From NCBI GenBank assembly GCA_016793725.1, contig JAEUJP010000292.1:1-34671 (forward strand): 34,671 bases of DNA. The letters are read 5' to 3'. A program made the translations under genes and the position numbers. The notes beneath the pieces were generated by a model, which worked only from the letters and a program-made list of their open reading frames with translations, searched no databases and had not been told where the DNA came from. Below, in pieces: positions 15,601 to 25,569 of the stretch (its first letter is position 1; every line of letters starts with the position of its first letter). This stretch comes from Myxococcaceae bacterium (GTDB lineage Bacteria; Myxococcota; Myxococcia; Myxococcales; Myxococcaceae).

Positions 15601-16088
15601 GCGAAGCTGCGAAAGTGAATGTGCCGGTGCGCCGAGTTGTACTCGAAGCCGCGGCCGAGCTCGGGGTTGCCGGTGACGGTGCAGACGTGGCGGCCCCCGC
15701 TGCAGCACGACGGCGCGAGGTCACAGTCGACGCCGGCGCACGACGCGCTGGTGTCGGTCGAGCGGCAGCTCGGGTCGCCGGCGGCGAGGTCACCGGGGCC
15801 GTTGTTCGGCGTCTCGACGTCGAAGCGAATGAGCGTGCGGTTGGTGGTGCCGCCGACGGCGCAGCCGTCTTCGACCTCTTGCTGCGAGATGGTCTGGTTC
15901 GTGAGCACCTGCACCGAGGCCTGCAGGCGCGCGGCGTTGATGGTGATGTCGGGGCCCTGCGCGTTGAGCAGCGCCTTGCCGGTGACGCTCTTCGGCTGCT
16001 CGTTGGAGCTCGAGACGACGGCGGTCTGTGTGCAGGCGAGTGTAAGAGTCGCGAACGAGAACGCGATGAAGCGGTGTGAGGGCACCAT
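12681..16088 (-). CDS. Lysyl oxidase - di-haem cytochrome - P domain - lamin-tail fusion lipoprotein
   Basis: A 1135-residue multidomain protein. It has a signal peptide with lipobox TLAC (C19). Residues about 45-265 are a lysyl-oxidase domain: the copper motif HRHIH (H154, H156, H158), GHKQSFC with K180 and CADLYSAFLPC with Y215. The K-Y spacing of 35 equals the LTQ-forming pair of human LOX, and VTGVPGGDYQLEVV is also LOX-like. A polyproline linker (269-274) leads to a haem-c region with CTSCH (412-416) and CQTCH (539-543). PKD-like repeats (about 618-710 and 840-925), a P/proprotein-type beta domain (about 715-830, with THTYIGDLRVTL and GTWSLAVVD) and a lamin-tail domain (about 930-1075, LLIAELMVNPTGTDADREWV) follow. 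It would oxidise lysine side chains to aldehydes with O2 outside the cell. The order of domains is very unusual. Confidence 0.9.
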   Translation of the reverse strand: MVPSHRFIAFSFATLTLACTQTAVVSSSNEQPKSVTGKALLNAQGPDITINAARLQASVQVLTNQTISQQEVEDGCAVGGTTNRTLIRFDVETPNNGPGDLAAGDPSCRSTDTSASCAGVDCDLAPSCCSGGRHVCTVTGNPELGRGFEYNSAHRHIHFRSFAQYRLLTPTGAIAAQGHKQSFCLMDMLDVTPGSCSRKFGCGNQGISAGCADLYSAFLPCGFVDVTGVPGGDYQLEVVMDPEDIINESNEVNNRVLVNVRVPENDGPPPPPPPGHQLFLVRDGVGDVVQATQYYRTLLPGTDINSYSLDQWKLDHVGARPTVTGLYRNVAELGYWREMTCTATLARGQGGCFVTNWNEVDDRQRGAPNLGTVAMNISPDGFTRFYVFSPQGVLQPFAVLDDEGNKFVPQACTSCHGGGYQPQRGPDLGSVFREFEPSQLQPRPGIDATEAQAEWFALNQAIRSANAALRGEAQGAPFGVDHAKAVITTYLDEMYPSGAPPALGVKDAAHVPASWRDGVSGPALDARVQVFTKLVNPYCQTCHRLNSIDFTNYAQWSLVQAESGGRPLIRRYISVDPSDPNRQQLTFMPQSKLAFESLQNDAEALIALDGWLQAPSNSPPLLAVTGASGDVNTGATAELHVTATDIDNDPVTFQWEVASGPAVTFSPAANAADVAFVAPHVTAPTPLTVRVRGSDGRGGVSVATRAFVVQPFQVEARLVFSATPALAIPDNNPAGIVSTLDVADPRTARNLKVSFDITHTYIGDLRVTLRAPGFTKVLHANSGREADDLHVTLDVPEAVGQPLAGTWSLAVVDSVGIDVGTLDAWKLDFGVSEPAPNGAPLANAGPDLTATTLATVTLDGSGSSDPDGDALVYQWSGPVTLAGANTAHPTFTAPATAQTLELTLTVTDPSGLFATDTVRVAVSAPPPPMGRLLIAELMVNPTGTDADREWVKLYNGTGATVDLSQWSLGYGGDPAWGSGGSTTGATVALSGMLPAGKCVLIGGPLSSVENGFPSFTLGADYGLTVARRFTGYGLQNPVTASPDAVALFAVPAAQVRATTSPSDIVVYHSTTVNPPASPYRGVTTATAPVNIITSFDGAVGRSFRRVRVGQWEVSGKSGGTDGAPPSPNACTVILP

Positions 16089-16090
16089 GG

Positions 16091-16097
16091 CCTCCCC
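16091..16097 (-). promoter_or_regulatory. Ribosome binding site of the lysyl-oxidase fusion gene
   Basis: GGGGAGG on the minus strand is one of the best Shine-Dalgarno sequences in the window. It is only 2 nt from ATG 16088 but 5 nt from the GTG that is codon 2 (16085), so translation may actually begin at the GTG. The signal peptide is unaffected either way. Confidence 0.6.
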
Positions 16098-16190
16098 AGT
16101 AGGTCGTGCTCCTGAACCTTGGGGCGGTGTGCGTGTGCAGAACTTCTGGCTTGCAGCGCAAACCGTCAGTCGATTCGCGCCTGTGGCGCC

Positions 16191-16826
16191 TCACGGCGTA
16201 CAGCGAATCGGGGGAAACGAGGCCTTCTTCACCGGCAGAAAGAAGACGCGCGAGAGGTTGTCGCGGTCGCCGCTGCCGTCGTTGACGAGCCGCTCCATCT
16301 GCGTGCGCTCGACGCAGCCCAGGTCGAAGTTCGTGACCGCGTCGATGCTCAAGCCGCAGAAGCCGTCGGGCCGGCAGCACCCCTCGAGGTCGATGAAGTT
16401 GCCCGACTCGGCGGGGCACGCCGCGTTCGGGGTGCCGGGGTGACCGCCGCGCGCGATGCACTGGTCGCCGAAGAGAAACCTGCTGCTGCTGCCGCACGCG
16501 CCGCTCGACGTGCAGCAGCCCTTCGCGCCGACCTCGCTGTCTTCTTCGGTGTACGGCGCGCACGTCGCGCCGCCGCACTGCGAGACGGGCGGCGGCGCCG
16601 GCGGCACCACGACGTCTTCGCCGACCGCCTTCGTGCAGCCACAGCCGCTCCACGTGCCGCCCGCGATGCAGGTCTGCGAGCCCTTGCCGCCGAGGCAGCC
16701 GCAGCCGCGCGTCGTCCCGGGCGCGCAGCCGCCGAGCGACTGTTGCGAAGGCTCGGAGCCGCTCTCGCCGTTCACCGGCACGCACGCGGTGGCCGTCAGC
16801 ACGAGCGTCAGCGTGAGCACCCTCAT
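16191..16826 (-). CDS. Cys-rich secreted lipoprotein, third gene of the DUF1592-family/DUF1552 operon
   Basis: A 211-residue protein. The signal MRVLTLTLVLTATAC ends in a lipobox with C15. A Cys/Gly-rich module follows (CAPGTTRGCGCLGGKG, QTCIAGGTWSGCGC) that recurs in many myxobacterial secreted proteins. After a Pro-rich spacer come further Cys pairs (GGATCAPY, GCCTSSGACG, EGCCRPDGFCGLS). Nearly 20 cysteines imply a disulfide-rich fold. No enzymatic motif is seen. The start overlaps the DUF1552 stop by 4 nt (ATGA), so it is made with that protein. It may be a binding partner or anchor for it; that is inference. The much longer open frame upstream of the start is a shadow of the DUF1552 gene. 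Confidence 0.82.
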   Translation of the reverse strand: MRVLTLTLVLTATACVPVNGESGSEPSQQSLGGCAPGTTRGCGCLGGKGSQTCIAGGTWSGCGCTKAVGEDVVVPPAPPPVSQCGGATCAPYTEEDSEVGAKGCCTSSGACGSSSRFLFGDQCIARGGHPGTPNAACPAESGNFIDLEGCCRPDGFCGLSIDAVTNFDLGCVERTQMERLVNDGSGDRDNLSRVFFLPVKKASFPPIRCTP

Positions 16827-18115
16827 GGCATCACCCGCGACGCGCCCGGCAGCCGGCCGGTCGAAATTTCGTCGGCCAGGTCGCCGAGCGAGCCCTTGTT
16901 CGGCACGCCGAGCGCCTCGAGCGCCGACAAGAGCAGCCGCGTCGTGCGCGCCTGGGCGCCGAGCTCGAGCACGTGGTTCTGCTTGAAGTAGTTGTTCGTG
17001 CGGTCGCCGCCGAACACGAAGAACGGCACCGGGTCTCTCAGGTGGTTGCCGATCGCCATCTCGCTGCCCCAGACGACCAGCGTCTCGTCGAGCAGCGAGT
17101 GGCCGTCGGCGAACTTCGTCGCCTCGAGCTTCGAGAGCAGCCGCGCGACGACGCCGACGAAGTAGCGGTTGATGAGCACCTTCTCTGCGCGCGTGCCCGC
17201 GTGCATCACCGCGTGCACGCCGATGTTCGGGTTGACGTTGGGTATGCGGCGGTCGCTCACGCTGTTCGACAGCTGCAGGCTCGCGACGCGCGTCACGCCG
17301 CACGACAGCGCGTTCGCCAGCACGTCGATCTGCGCCGTCGCGATCTCGTCGAACTTCTCGTGCGCGCCGAGCTGCGGGCTCGAGAGCGTCTCGGGCGCCG
17401 TGCCCGAGCACGAGAGCCCCGCCAGCGCATCGACCCGCTGCTCGAGCGCGCGCAGCCCGTCGAGGTGTGCGTCGAGCTTCACCTGCTCGGCCGCGCCATA
17501 CGCGCTGCGCACGCGACCGACGTCGGCCCGCACGAAGTCGATGACGCTCTTCTTGCGCGCGCGCAGCTGGGCGGCGTCGGCGCCGGTCGCTCCGAAGGCG
17601 CGGCGAAAGGCGGCGGCCGGGTCGTCTTCGGGCTGCAGCTTGCCGGTCGCGCCGTAGATCATGACGCTCTGGTTGTCGCCGGCGCCGAAGCCGAGCTGCG
17701 TCTGCACGCCGAGCTCGAGTGACTTGAGCGGCGCTCCACCCGACAGCACCGGCGCCGCGAGCTGGTCGAACGACGGCCAGCCGCTGAACGCGTCGTCTCT
17801 GCGAATCAACGCCCCGGTGAACATCGACGTCATGCCCTGCGCATGCGCCGCCACCTCGTTGCGCACCGCGTTCACGAGGCCGTGCGCCACGAACGTGCGC
17901 GCCGCGAAGGGCTGCAGCGCCTGCAGCACGGAAGGGAAGGTGAGCCCGCTCGCGCCGAGCGCCGGCTTCCACCCCGGCTCGAGGCCGTTCGGGTGAAACA
18001 CCACCACCAGGTTGCGCGGGCGCGCCCACGTCTCGCCGTCGGCGAGCGCAGCGCGGCTCCCGAAGATGGGCGCGACGGCGAGGGCCTTCAGCAGGGTGCG
18101 GCGATCGAAGGTCAT
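16823..18115 (-). CDS. DUF1552 protein, Tat-exported
   Basis: A 430-residue protein. The N-terminus MTFDRRTLLKALAVAPIFGS carries a twin-arginine motif (RRTLLK) followed by a hydrophobic stretch and an Ala-rich cleavage region. This suggests export in a folded, perhaps cofactor-bound state. The body matches DUF1552, which has a sulfatase/DUF1501-like look: VVVFHPNGLEPGWKP, FVAHGLVN, HAQGMTSMFTG, SLELGVQT, DETLVVWGSEMAIGNHL and VPFFVFGG. DUF1552 genes nearly always sit next to DUF1592/DUF1588 genes in Planctomycetes and Myxococcota; the reaction is unknown. It overlaps the upstream gene by 4 nt and the downstream gene by 4 nt, so all three are translationally coupled. Confidence 0.9.
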   Translation of the reverse strand: MTFDRRTLLKALAVAPIFGSRAALADGETWARPRNLVVVFHPNGLEPGWKPALGASGLTFPSVLQALQPFAARTFVAHGLVNAVRNEVAAHAQGMTSMFTGALIRRDDAFSGWPSFDQLAAPVLSGGAPLKSLELGVQTQLGFGAGDNQSVMIYGATGKLQPEDDPAAAFRRAFGATGADAAQLRARKKSVIDFVRADVGRVRSAYGAAEQVKLDAHLDGLRALEQRVDALAGLSCSGTAPETLSSPQLGAHEKFDEIATAQIDVLANALSCGVTRVASLQLSNSVSDRRIPNVNPNIGVHAVMHAGTRAEKVLINRYFVGVVARLLSKLEATKFADGHSLLDETLVVWGSEMAIGNHLRDPVPFFVFGGDRTNNYFKQNHVLELGAQARTTRLLLSALEALGVPNKGSLGDLADEISTGRLPGASRVMP

Positions 18116-19671
18116 GGTGCACGGCTCCGGAAGGCGTCGCTCGTGGTGAGCGCGACGATGAGGTCGGGCACGCTGCCCTTCGTCTCGATGATGCGCGCCT
18201 CGAGCTGCGCCAGCTCGGGGGCGTCGGCGTCGGTCTCGAGCCGGCCGAACGCGAAGCGGTACCACTGGCGCGCCGCGCAGCGCAGCACGACCTGCGATCT
18301 GCCGAGGCGCTTCGAGAGCTCGACCGCGTCTTTCGTCGGCCCGTCGAGCGCCTCGTCGCCGAGCACCACCTCGGCGCTCGCGTCGATGACCGAGCCGTCG
18401 TCGAGGTCTTTTTCGCGCCAGACGCCGATCGCGTCGTAGTGCTCGAACGCGAGGCCGAAGGGGTCGAGTCGCTGGTGGCAGCCGCGGCACGACGGGTTCG
18501 CCGAGTGCTGCTCGATCATCTCGCGCCGCGACAGCGCGCCGGGCTTCGCCGCCCCCGTCGGCGCGATGGTCACGCCCGGCGGCGGCTCACCCGGCTCGAT
18601 GCACAGCACGTTGCGCAAGATGGCGAGCCCGCGGTGCGTCGGCGACGACAGCCGCGGCGAGGCGTGCGTCGCGAGAAACGCCGGGTGCGTCAGAATGCCC
18701 GCGCGCTCGCTCGGGTCGAGGCCGACGCTCGCGCCGGGCGTCGGCTCACTGACGCCGTACACCCGGTGCAGCGGCGCACGAACGAACGCGAACGGCGCCG
18801 AGAAGAGCGTCTCGAGCCGCCCGTCGCTGCGGCGCACGACCGCGTCGACGAAGCTCTCGAGCTCGTCGCGCATCGCGGTGCGCGCCTCGGCGCCGAAGAG
18901 CGGGTAGCGCGTCGGGTCTTTTTCGAGCGACTGCAGGCCGCCGAGCCCCAGCCACTGCTGGTGAAACGCCGCGAGCTGCGTGCGCGCGCGCGGCTCTTTC
19001 AGCAGGCGCCACGTCTCGGCGGCGATGCCGTCGGCGGTGTCGAGCCGGCCCTCTTCGGCCGCGGCGGTCAGCGCGTCGTCGGGCAGGCCGCCCGCGAGCA
19101 GCAGCGCGAGCCGCGTCGCGACCTCGTGGCCGGTGAGCTTCGCCGGGTCATCGGGCCGCCCGCGCTCGACCACCGCCAGAAACGACGCCGACGACAGAAT
19201 GCCGGTGACCGCGAGCTCGACGCCGCCGGCCTCGAACAGCGCGCCGAGCCCCGCGCGCTCGTCGTCGGTCAGCGGCCGTCGCCACGCTTTCGCCGCGAGG
19301 CGCTCGAGCCCTTCTCTGGGGCACGCGCAGCCGAACAGCCGCTCGGCCGACGGCGCGACCTTCGCTGCGACCTCTTCAGCCGCGACGATGGCGACGTCGA
19401 CCTCGAGCGACGTGATGGGCGTGCGCACCCGGGTCAGAAACGGGCCGGCCGTCTCTTCACCGGGGAAGCGCCACGCCGGCGACTCGCTCAGGCCGAGGGG
19501 GGCGAACAGGTCGACGACGGCCTGGTGGTACTGCGCGCGGGTCAGCCGGCGCAGCGGGGCGGGCGCGACGGTGCCGCTCGAGGCCGAAGGTGACGGCAGC
19601 TCACCCAGCGTCAGCGGCGGCTCGGGTACGACACAGCCGGTCAAGCACAGCACGAGGAGCGAGCGACGCAT
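18112..19671 (-). CDS. DUF1592/DUF1588-family haem-binding lipoprotein
   Basis: A 519-residue protein. The signal MRRSLLVLCLTGC is short, with a lipobox at C13. The modules of the family can be followed in order: LRRLTRAQYHQAVVDLF (DUF1587), LAAKAWRRPLTDDER (DUF1595), HEVATRLALLLAGGLPDDAL through FHQQWLGL (DUF1592), ERAGILTHPAFLATHASP with HRGLAILRNVLC (DUF1588), one haem-c motif CRGCH (395-399) in PSCRGCHQRLDPFGLAFEHY, and a DUF1585-like end. These proteins are presumed electron carriers or oxidases of unknown substrate. It is the first gene of the three-gene overlapping operon. The start at ATG 19671 is chosen because upstream codons give only Arg-rich, non-signal sequence. Confidence 0.92.
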   Translation of the reverse strand: MRRSLLVLCLTGCVVPEPPLTLGELPSPSASSGTVAPAPLRRLTRAQYHQAVVDLFAPLGLSESPAWRFPGEETAGPFLTRVRTPITSLEVDVAIVAAEEVAAKVAPSAERLFGCACPREGLERLAAKAWRRPLTDDERAGLGALFEAGGVELAVTGILSSASFLAVVERGRPDDPAKLTGHEVATRLALLLAGGLPDDALTAAAEEGRLDTADGIAAETWRLLKEPRARTQLAAFHQQWLGLGGLQSLEKDPTRYPLFGAEARTAMRDELESFVDAVVRRSDGRLETLFSAPFAFVRAPLHRVYGVSEPTPGASVGLDPSERAGILTHPAFLATHASPRLSSPTHRGLAILRNVLCIEPGEPPPGVTIAPTGAAKPGALSRREMIEQHSANPSCRGCHQRLDPFGLAFEHYDAIGVWREKDLDDGSVIDASAEVVLGDEALDGPTKDAVELSKRLGRSQVVLRCAARQWYRFAFGRLETDADAPELAQLEARIIETKGSVPDLIVALTTSDAFRSRAP

Positions 19672-19747
19672 GTGAGCATCAGCCCTTCGCAACGACCGCG
19701 CCAACCTGCGCCCGCCAGTGGTTTCGCGGCGCGGCGCGCGCCGCAAG

Positions 19748-22249
<2,502 letters not shown>

Positions 22250-22283
22250 GCGCCCTGCTATAGCAACGAGCCCCGTGGGCTCG

Positions 22284-22712
22284 TCACGCGACTTGCAGCG
22301 CCAGCCCGCGCGAGCGCGGTGCGGTCAGGTGCTCGAGCAGCTCGAAGATGGTGACCTCGTCGAGCGGCTTCGAGAGGTAGGCGTGGGCGTTGCACCGGGA
22401 AATTTCGCCGAGGTCGGCGCCGCTGACGATGACGCGCCAGATGGCGCTCAGCTCGTGGTCGCCGGCGCAGGCGTCGCAGAACACCTTGCCGTTCATCTCG
22501 GGCATGGTGAGGTCGACGAGCATGGCTCTGGGCCTCAGACCCGAGCGCAGCATGCGCAGGGCCTCGGCGCCGGTGCGCGCCTCGGCCGCGCTGTAGCCCT
22601 CGCGATCGAGCAGCTCGACGAGCATCGCGCGGGTCTCGGCGTCGTCGTCGACGACCAGAATGAGGTGCTTGCGGCTCGCAGCGGTGATCGCAGGGTCTCG
22701 GGTGCCGTTCAC
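22284..22712 (-). CDS. Single-domain response regulator
   Basis: A 142-residue receiver without output domain. Visible landmarks are LILVVDDDAETRAML (acidic pocket), AMLVDLTMPEMNG (phospho-Asp), VIVSGADL (switch Ser) and AYLSKPLDE (conserved Lys). The segment FCDACAGDHELSAIW is Cys-containing and somewhat longer than usual. The start is set at GTG 22712, which has GAGG 4 nt upstream; TTG 22721 in the same frame is possible. It precedes the hybrid kinase by 34 nt on the same strand and is divergent from the ADP-ribosyltransferase gene (101-nt gap, no clear operator seen). Confidence 0.88.
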   Translation of the reverse strand: MNGTRDPAITAASRKHLILVVDDDAETRAMLVELLDREGYSAAEARTGAEALRMLRSGLRPRAMLVDLTMPEMNGKVFCDACAGDHELSAIWRVIVSGADLGEISRCNAHAYLSKPLDEVTIFELLEHLTAPRSRGLALQVA

Positions 22713-22813
22713 GGGCCTCAAGAGATACGGCCGAGCGCCCGGTCGAGCAAACGCACCGAGCCCATGATCCCGTTCGGTGACGCCGAGGGCGCTCTTCGCG
22801 TACGGTGGCCTGC

Positions 22814-24007
22814 ATGCCGACGCGCATTCGCCACACCCCGTTCGAGATCGACGGCTACAAGGTCGACGACACGGCGCTGAAGACGCTGTTCGAGAAGACG
22901 CGCGGCGACGGCAAGACGTTCTCGATTCACGAGCTCGCGACGAAGTCGAAGAAGTACGACGACGGCGACAAGTACCTGAACCTCACCGAGCTCCAGAAGG
23001 GCTACGCCGAAATTCCCGTCACGCGGCTGCCGCCGCAGGTCGGCGAGAAGGCGTCGCCCGCAGTGCTCACGGCGCTGCAGCGCGCGTGGGCCACGTACGC
23101 CGACAAGCCGGCCGAGCTCGAGGCCGCCAGGGTGTCGCGGGTGCCGAAGAGCTTCGCCCGCGTCATCGTCGGCACGTCGGGCACGGCCTCGAGCCCCGAG
23201 CAGGTCTACCACTCGGTCTACGTGCAGCAGCGCAAGAGCGGGCTGCGCATGAACGCGACCAACGAGGTCTACTTCGAGAAGAAGAGGTTCGGCGAGACCT
23301 CACTGTTCGGCCCGTTCAACGTCGACAAGCTCGGCATACCGACCAGCGACGTGCCGCCGCCGCTGAAAGACGACGGCGCGTCGCTCGAGTCGAAGCTGAA
23401 GGGGCTGCCGAGCCAGAGAGAGGTCGCGGGCGCGACGAAGCTGCAGCTCGAGACGTTCGACTTCGACGCGACGACGAACGACGACGTCGCCATCTACGAG
23501 CAGGTGGCGAAGAGCCAGTTCGAGCGGCTGACCGAGGCACAGCGCGAAGAGGTCGAGAAGCTCGCGGCGTACAAACAGTTCGGGTCGCAGACGGCGGCGG
23601 TGAACGACTGGCTGCGCAGCTCGCGCAGGGCGCAGAAGGTGAACCCGAGCGTGGTGCTGCTCGACCAGGCGTTCGAGCGCGCGGTCGAGCTGCCGAAGGG
23701 CATGCTGCTGTTTCGCGGCATCGCGGCCGAGGGCTACGGCGGCAAGCCGGGCACGAAGGTGATCGACCCGGCGTACCTGTCGACGTCGCTCGACCCGGGC
23801 ATCGCGCGCATGTTCGCCGACAACTCGGGTGACTCGACGGGGCAGCGGCGCACCCTCATCGTCATCGAGGCGGGCGAGAACGCGAGGGGCGTCGTGAGCG
23901 GCAACCGGGGCGAGACCGAAATTCTGTTGGACCGCGGTCTCGAGCTCGAGGTGGTGCGCGAGCGCCGCGAGAAGGGCTACACGCTCTTGCACCTGCGAAC
24001 GCCGTAA
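22814..24007 (+). CDS. Probable ADP-ribosyltransferase toxin (R-S-E class)
   Basis: A 397-residue protein without signal peptide. The C-terminal about 110 residues carry the three ART signature regions in order: LLFRGIAAEGYG with R301, PAYLSTSLDPGIARMF with the STS motif at 323-325, and GNRGETEILLDRG with the catalytic ExE pair E367/E369. The spacing (R, +22, +44) and the RGLELEVV ending resemble VIP2/iota-type and arginine-specific bacterial ARTs, which transfer ADP-ribose from NAD+ to a protein. The N-terminal region (residues 1-260) is charged. Residues about 30-65 (GDGKTFSIHELA, YDDGDKYLNLTEL) look like a degenerate EF-hand pair. ATG 22814 has GGTGG upstream; a GTG at 22805 is less likely. 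No immunity gene is recognised beside it. Confidence 0.8.
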   Translation: MPTRIRHTPFEIDGYKVDDTALKTLFEKTRGDGKTFSIHELATKSKKYDDGDKYLNLTELQKGYAEIPVTRLPPQVGEKASPAVLTALQRAWATYADKPAELEAARVSRVPKSFARVIVGTSGTASSPEQVYHSVYVQQRKSGLRMNATNEVYFEKKRFGETSLFGPFNVDKLGIPTSDVPPPLKDDGASLESKLKGLPSQREVAGATKLQLETFDFDATTNDDVAIYEQVAKSQFERLTEAQREEVEKLAAYKQFGSQTAAVNDWLRSSRRAQKVNPSVVLLDQAFERAVELPKGMLLFRGIAAEGYGGKPGTKVIDPAYLSTSLDPGIARMFADNSGDSTGQRRTLIVIEAGENARGVVSGNRGETEILLDRGLELEVVRERREKGYTLLHLRTP

Positions 24008-24117
24008 CCCGGAAGCGCAAACGCCCCACAGCGACAGTTTTGCTTGGGTGCCACGTACCCACCGCTCTGATCTCACAGGGGGCGAGGTAGGTCTGCGTCG
24101 TGCACAGCGAAGAGCCC

Positions 24118-25569
24118 ATGGGCATCTTCGCCGCGCTCTTCAGCGCACTCTCTCGCAGGCTCGGCACCCTGCTGCAGGCCGTCTTCGGCTGGTCGGTGAT
24201 GTCGATGTTCGGCAAGCTCGACTCGAAGAAGCAGCTGCTCATCACCCTCGCGGTGGTGCTGTCGCTGTGCTGGCCCGTCTTCGTGCTCGGCATCTTCGAG
24301 CCGAAGGCGGTCGCGTTCGTCATCGCGTTCATTCCCGGGGGCGCAGACATCAGCCCGGCCGTCTTGCGTGCGGTCTGGGTCGGGTTTGCGGCGCTGTCAC
24401 CGGTCGTCGTGGGGCTGCTCACGCGCGTCGCGTCGCCGTCGTTGAAGGCGAAGGGCTTCTTCTCGGCGATGCTGAACGGCTACCCGCTGACCCTCGGCTA
24501 CGCGCTGTCGTTTCTCATCACGCTGTTCGTGGTGCCGGTCGTCAAGCTGCAGACGCTGAAGCGTGGCTGGGCCGACGAGCACGTCTTCGTGCAGACGAAG
24601 AACGGCTGCTACCTCTCGGCGATCGAGCAGCTGTGCGACGCCGCCGCCCTGGCGGGCTTCGACCCGCGTGCCCACGCTGCCCCGCGGGCGATGGGGCTCG
24701 CGCTCAAGGTGCTGAAGCTGTTCGCGCGCGGCGCCATCGACTCGATGGTGGCCGAAGAGCCGCTCGTCGTTCGCGCGCAGAACATCGAGCTCTTTCTCTA
24801 CCCGGGCGACCTCCTGCTGCGCGGCGGCAAGGTCGAGGTCGCGCGCATGCGGGCCATGATCGGGCAGACGAAGCTCGAGAAGTACGCGTACCTGGTCGAG
24901 CAGCCGGCAGCGCAGGAGCTGCAAGACGACCTCGGTGGGCTGTTCGAAGCGGTCGACCGTCACGTCGACCCGAGAGAGATGGGCGACGTGGCGAAGAGGC
25001 GGCTCGAAGAGATCGTACGGGCGAGCGCGAAGGCGAAGCTCGGCTTCGAGGAGTGGCTCGTGCTCGACCGCCTCGCCCGTCGCGTCGAAGCTCGCATGAA
25101 CGCGCACGAGTCGCTCGTCGACGAGGCCGCGGTCGCCGACGGGGTGAGCCTGCTGAACCCCGCGCCGGTCAAGGCCGACGAGCCCGCGAAGTCGACGACG
25201 CCGCTCGCCGACGCGTCGGTGCTCGAGCTCGTCCAGCGCGGCATTCACGACGCCACCGCGCTCGCCCGCCTCGAGGTCGCGCTCGCGAAAAGGGAAGCCG
25301 AAGAGCAGGTGAAGGAGGCGTCGAAGGGCGCCATCGGCTTCGCGCTCGCCGCGGCTCTCGTCATCGTCACGCTCTCGCTGGGCGGCATGGCGCTGGTGTT
25401 CGCGCTCGGCGCGACGGTGAAGGCGGCGCTGATGGTGGCCGGCGGCGCGCTGCTGCTCGCGCTCGTGGTCGGCGGCGTCGGCTACTCGCTGCTGCCGTCG
25501 AAGCTGCTCGGGCGCACGCGCACGCACGTGAAGAGAGACCTCAAACAGCTGAAGGAGCACCTCGCATGA
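24118..25569 (+). CDS. Inner-membrane protein with C-terminal holin-superfamily-III-like (PF07332-type) region
   Basis: A 483-residue protein. The N-terminal third has three to four hydrophobic helices (LLITLAVVLSLCWPVFVLGI, AVWVGFAALSPVVVGLL, GYALSFLITLFVVPVVKL). A cytoplasmic-looking middle region (about 150-365) is helical and charged. The last 110 residues resemble the Holin-X/DUF1469 group: ASVLELVQRGIHDATALAR, LEVALAKREAEEQVKEASKG, then two membrane helices and a basic amphipathic tail. Despite the family name there are no phage genes around, so lysis is unlikely. It is the first gene of a four-gene overlapping operon. ATG 24118 has GAAGAG upstream; GTG 24100 is an alternative start. 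Confidence 0.78.
   Translation: MGIFAALFSALSRRLGTLLQAVFGWSVMSMFGKLDSKKQLLITLAVVLSLCWPVFVLGIFEPKAVAFVIAFIPGGADISPAVLRAVWVGFAALSPVVVGLLTRVASPSLKAKGFFSAMLNGYPLTLGYALSFLITLFVVPVVKLQTLKRGWADEHVFVQTKNGCYLSAIEQLCDAAALAGFDPRAHAAPRAMGLALKVLKLFARGAIDSMVAEEPLVVRAQNIELFLYPGDLLLRGGKVEVARMRAMIGQTKLEKYAYLVEQPAAQELQDDLGGLFEAVDRHVDPREMGDVAKRRLEEIVRASAKAKLGFEEWLVLDRLARRVEARMNAHESLVDEAAVADGVSLLNPAPVKADEPAKSTTPLADASVLELVQRGIHDATALARLEVALAKREAEEQVKEASKGAIGFALAAALVIVTLSLGGMALVFALGATVKAALMVAGGALLLALVVGGVGYSLLPSKLLGRTRTHVKRDLKQLKEHLA

Noticed and set aside
24008..24117. A terminator or riboswitch in the gap after the ADP-ribosyltransferase gene
   Set aside because: Only a weak GGGT/ACCC pairing is visible, with no T-tract and no known aptamer pattern.
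24118..25569. A phage holin and hence a prophage
   Set aside because: Only the C-terminal region resembles holin superfamily III. The protein is far longer than a holin and no phage structural or lysis genes are nearby.
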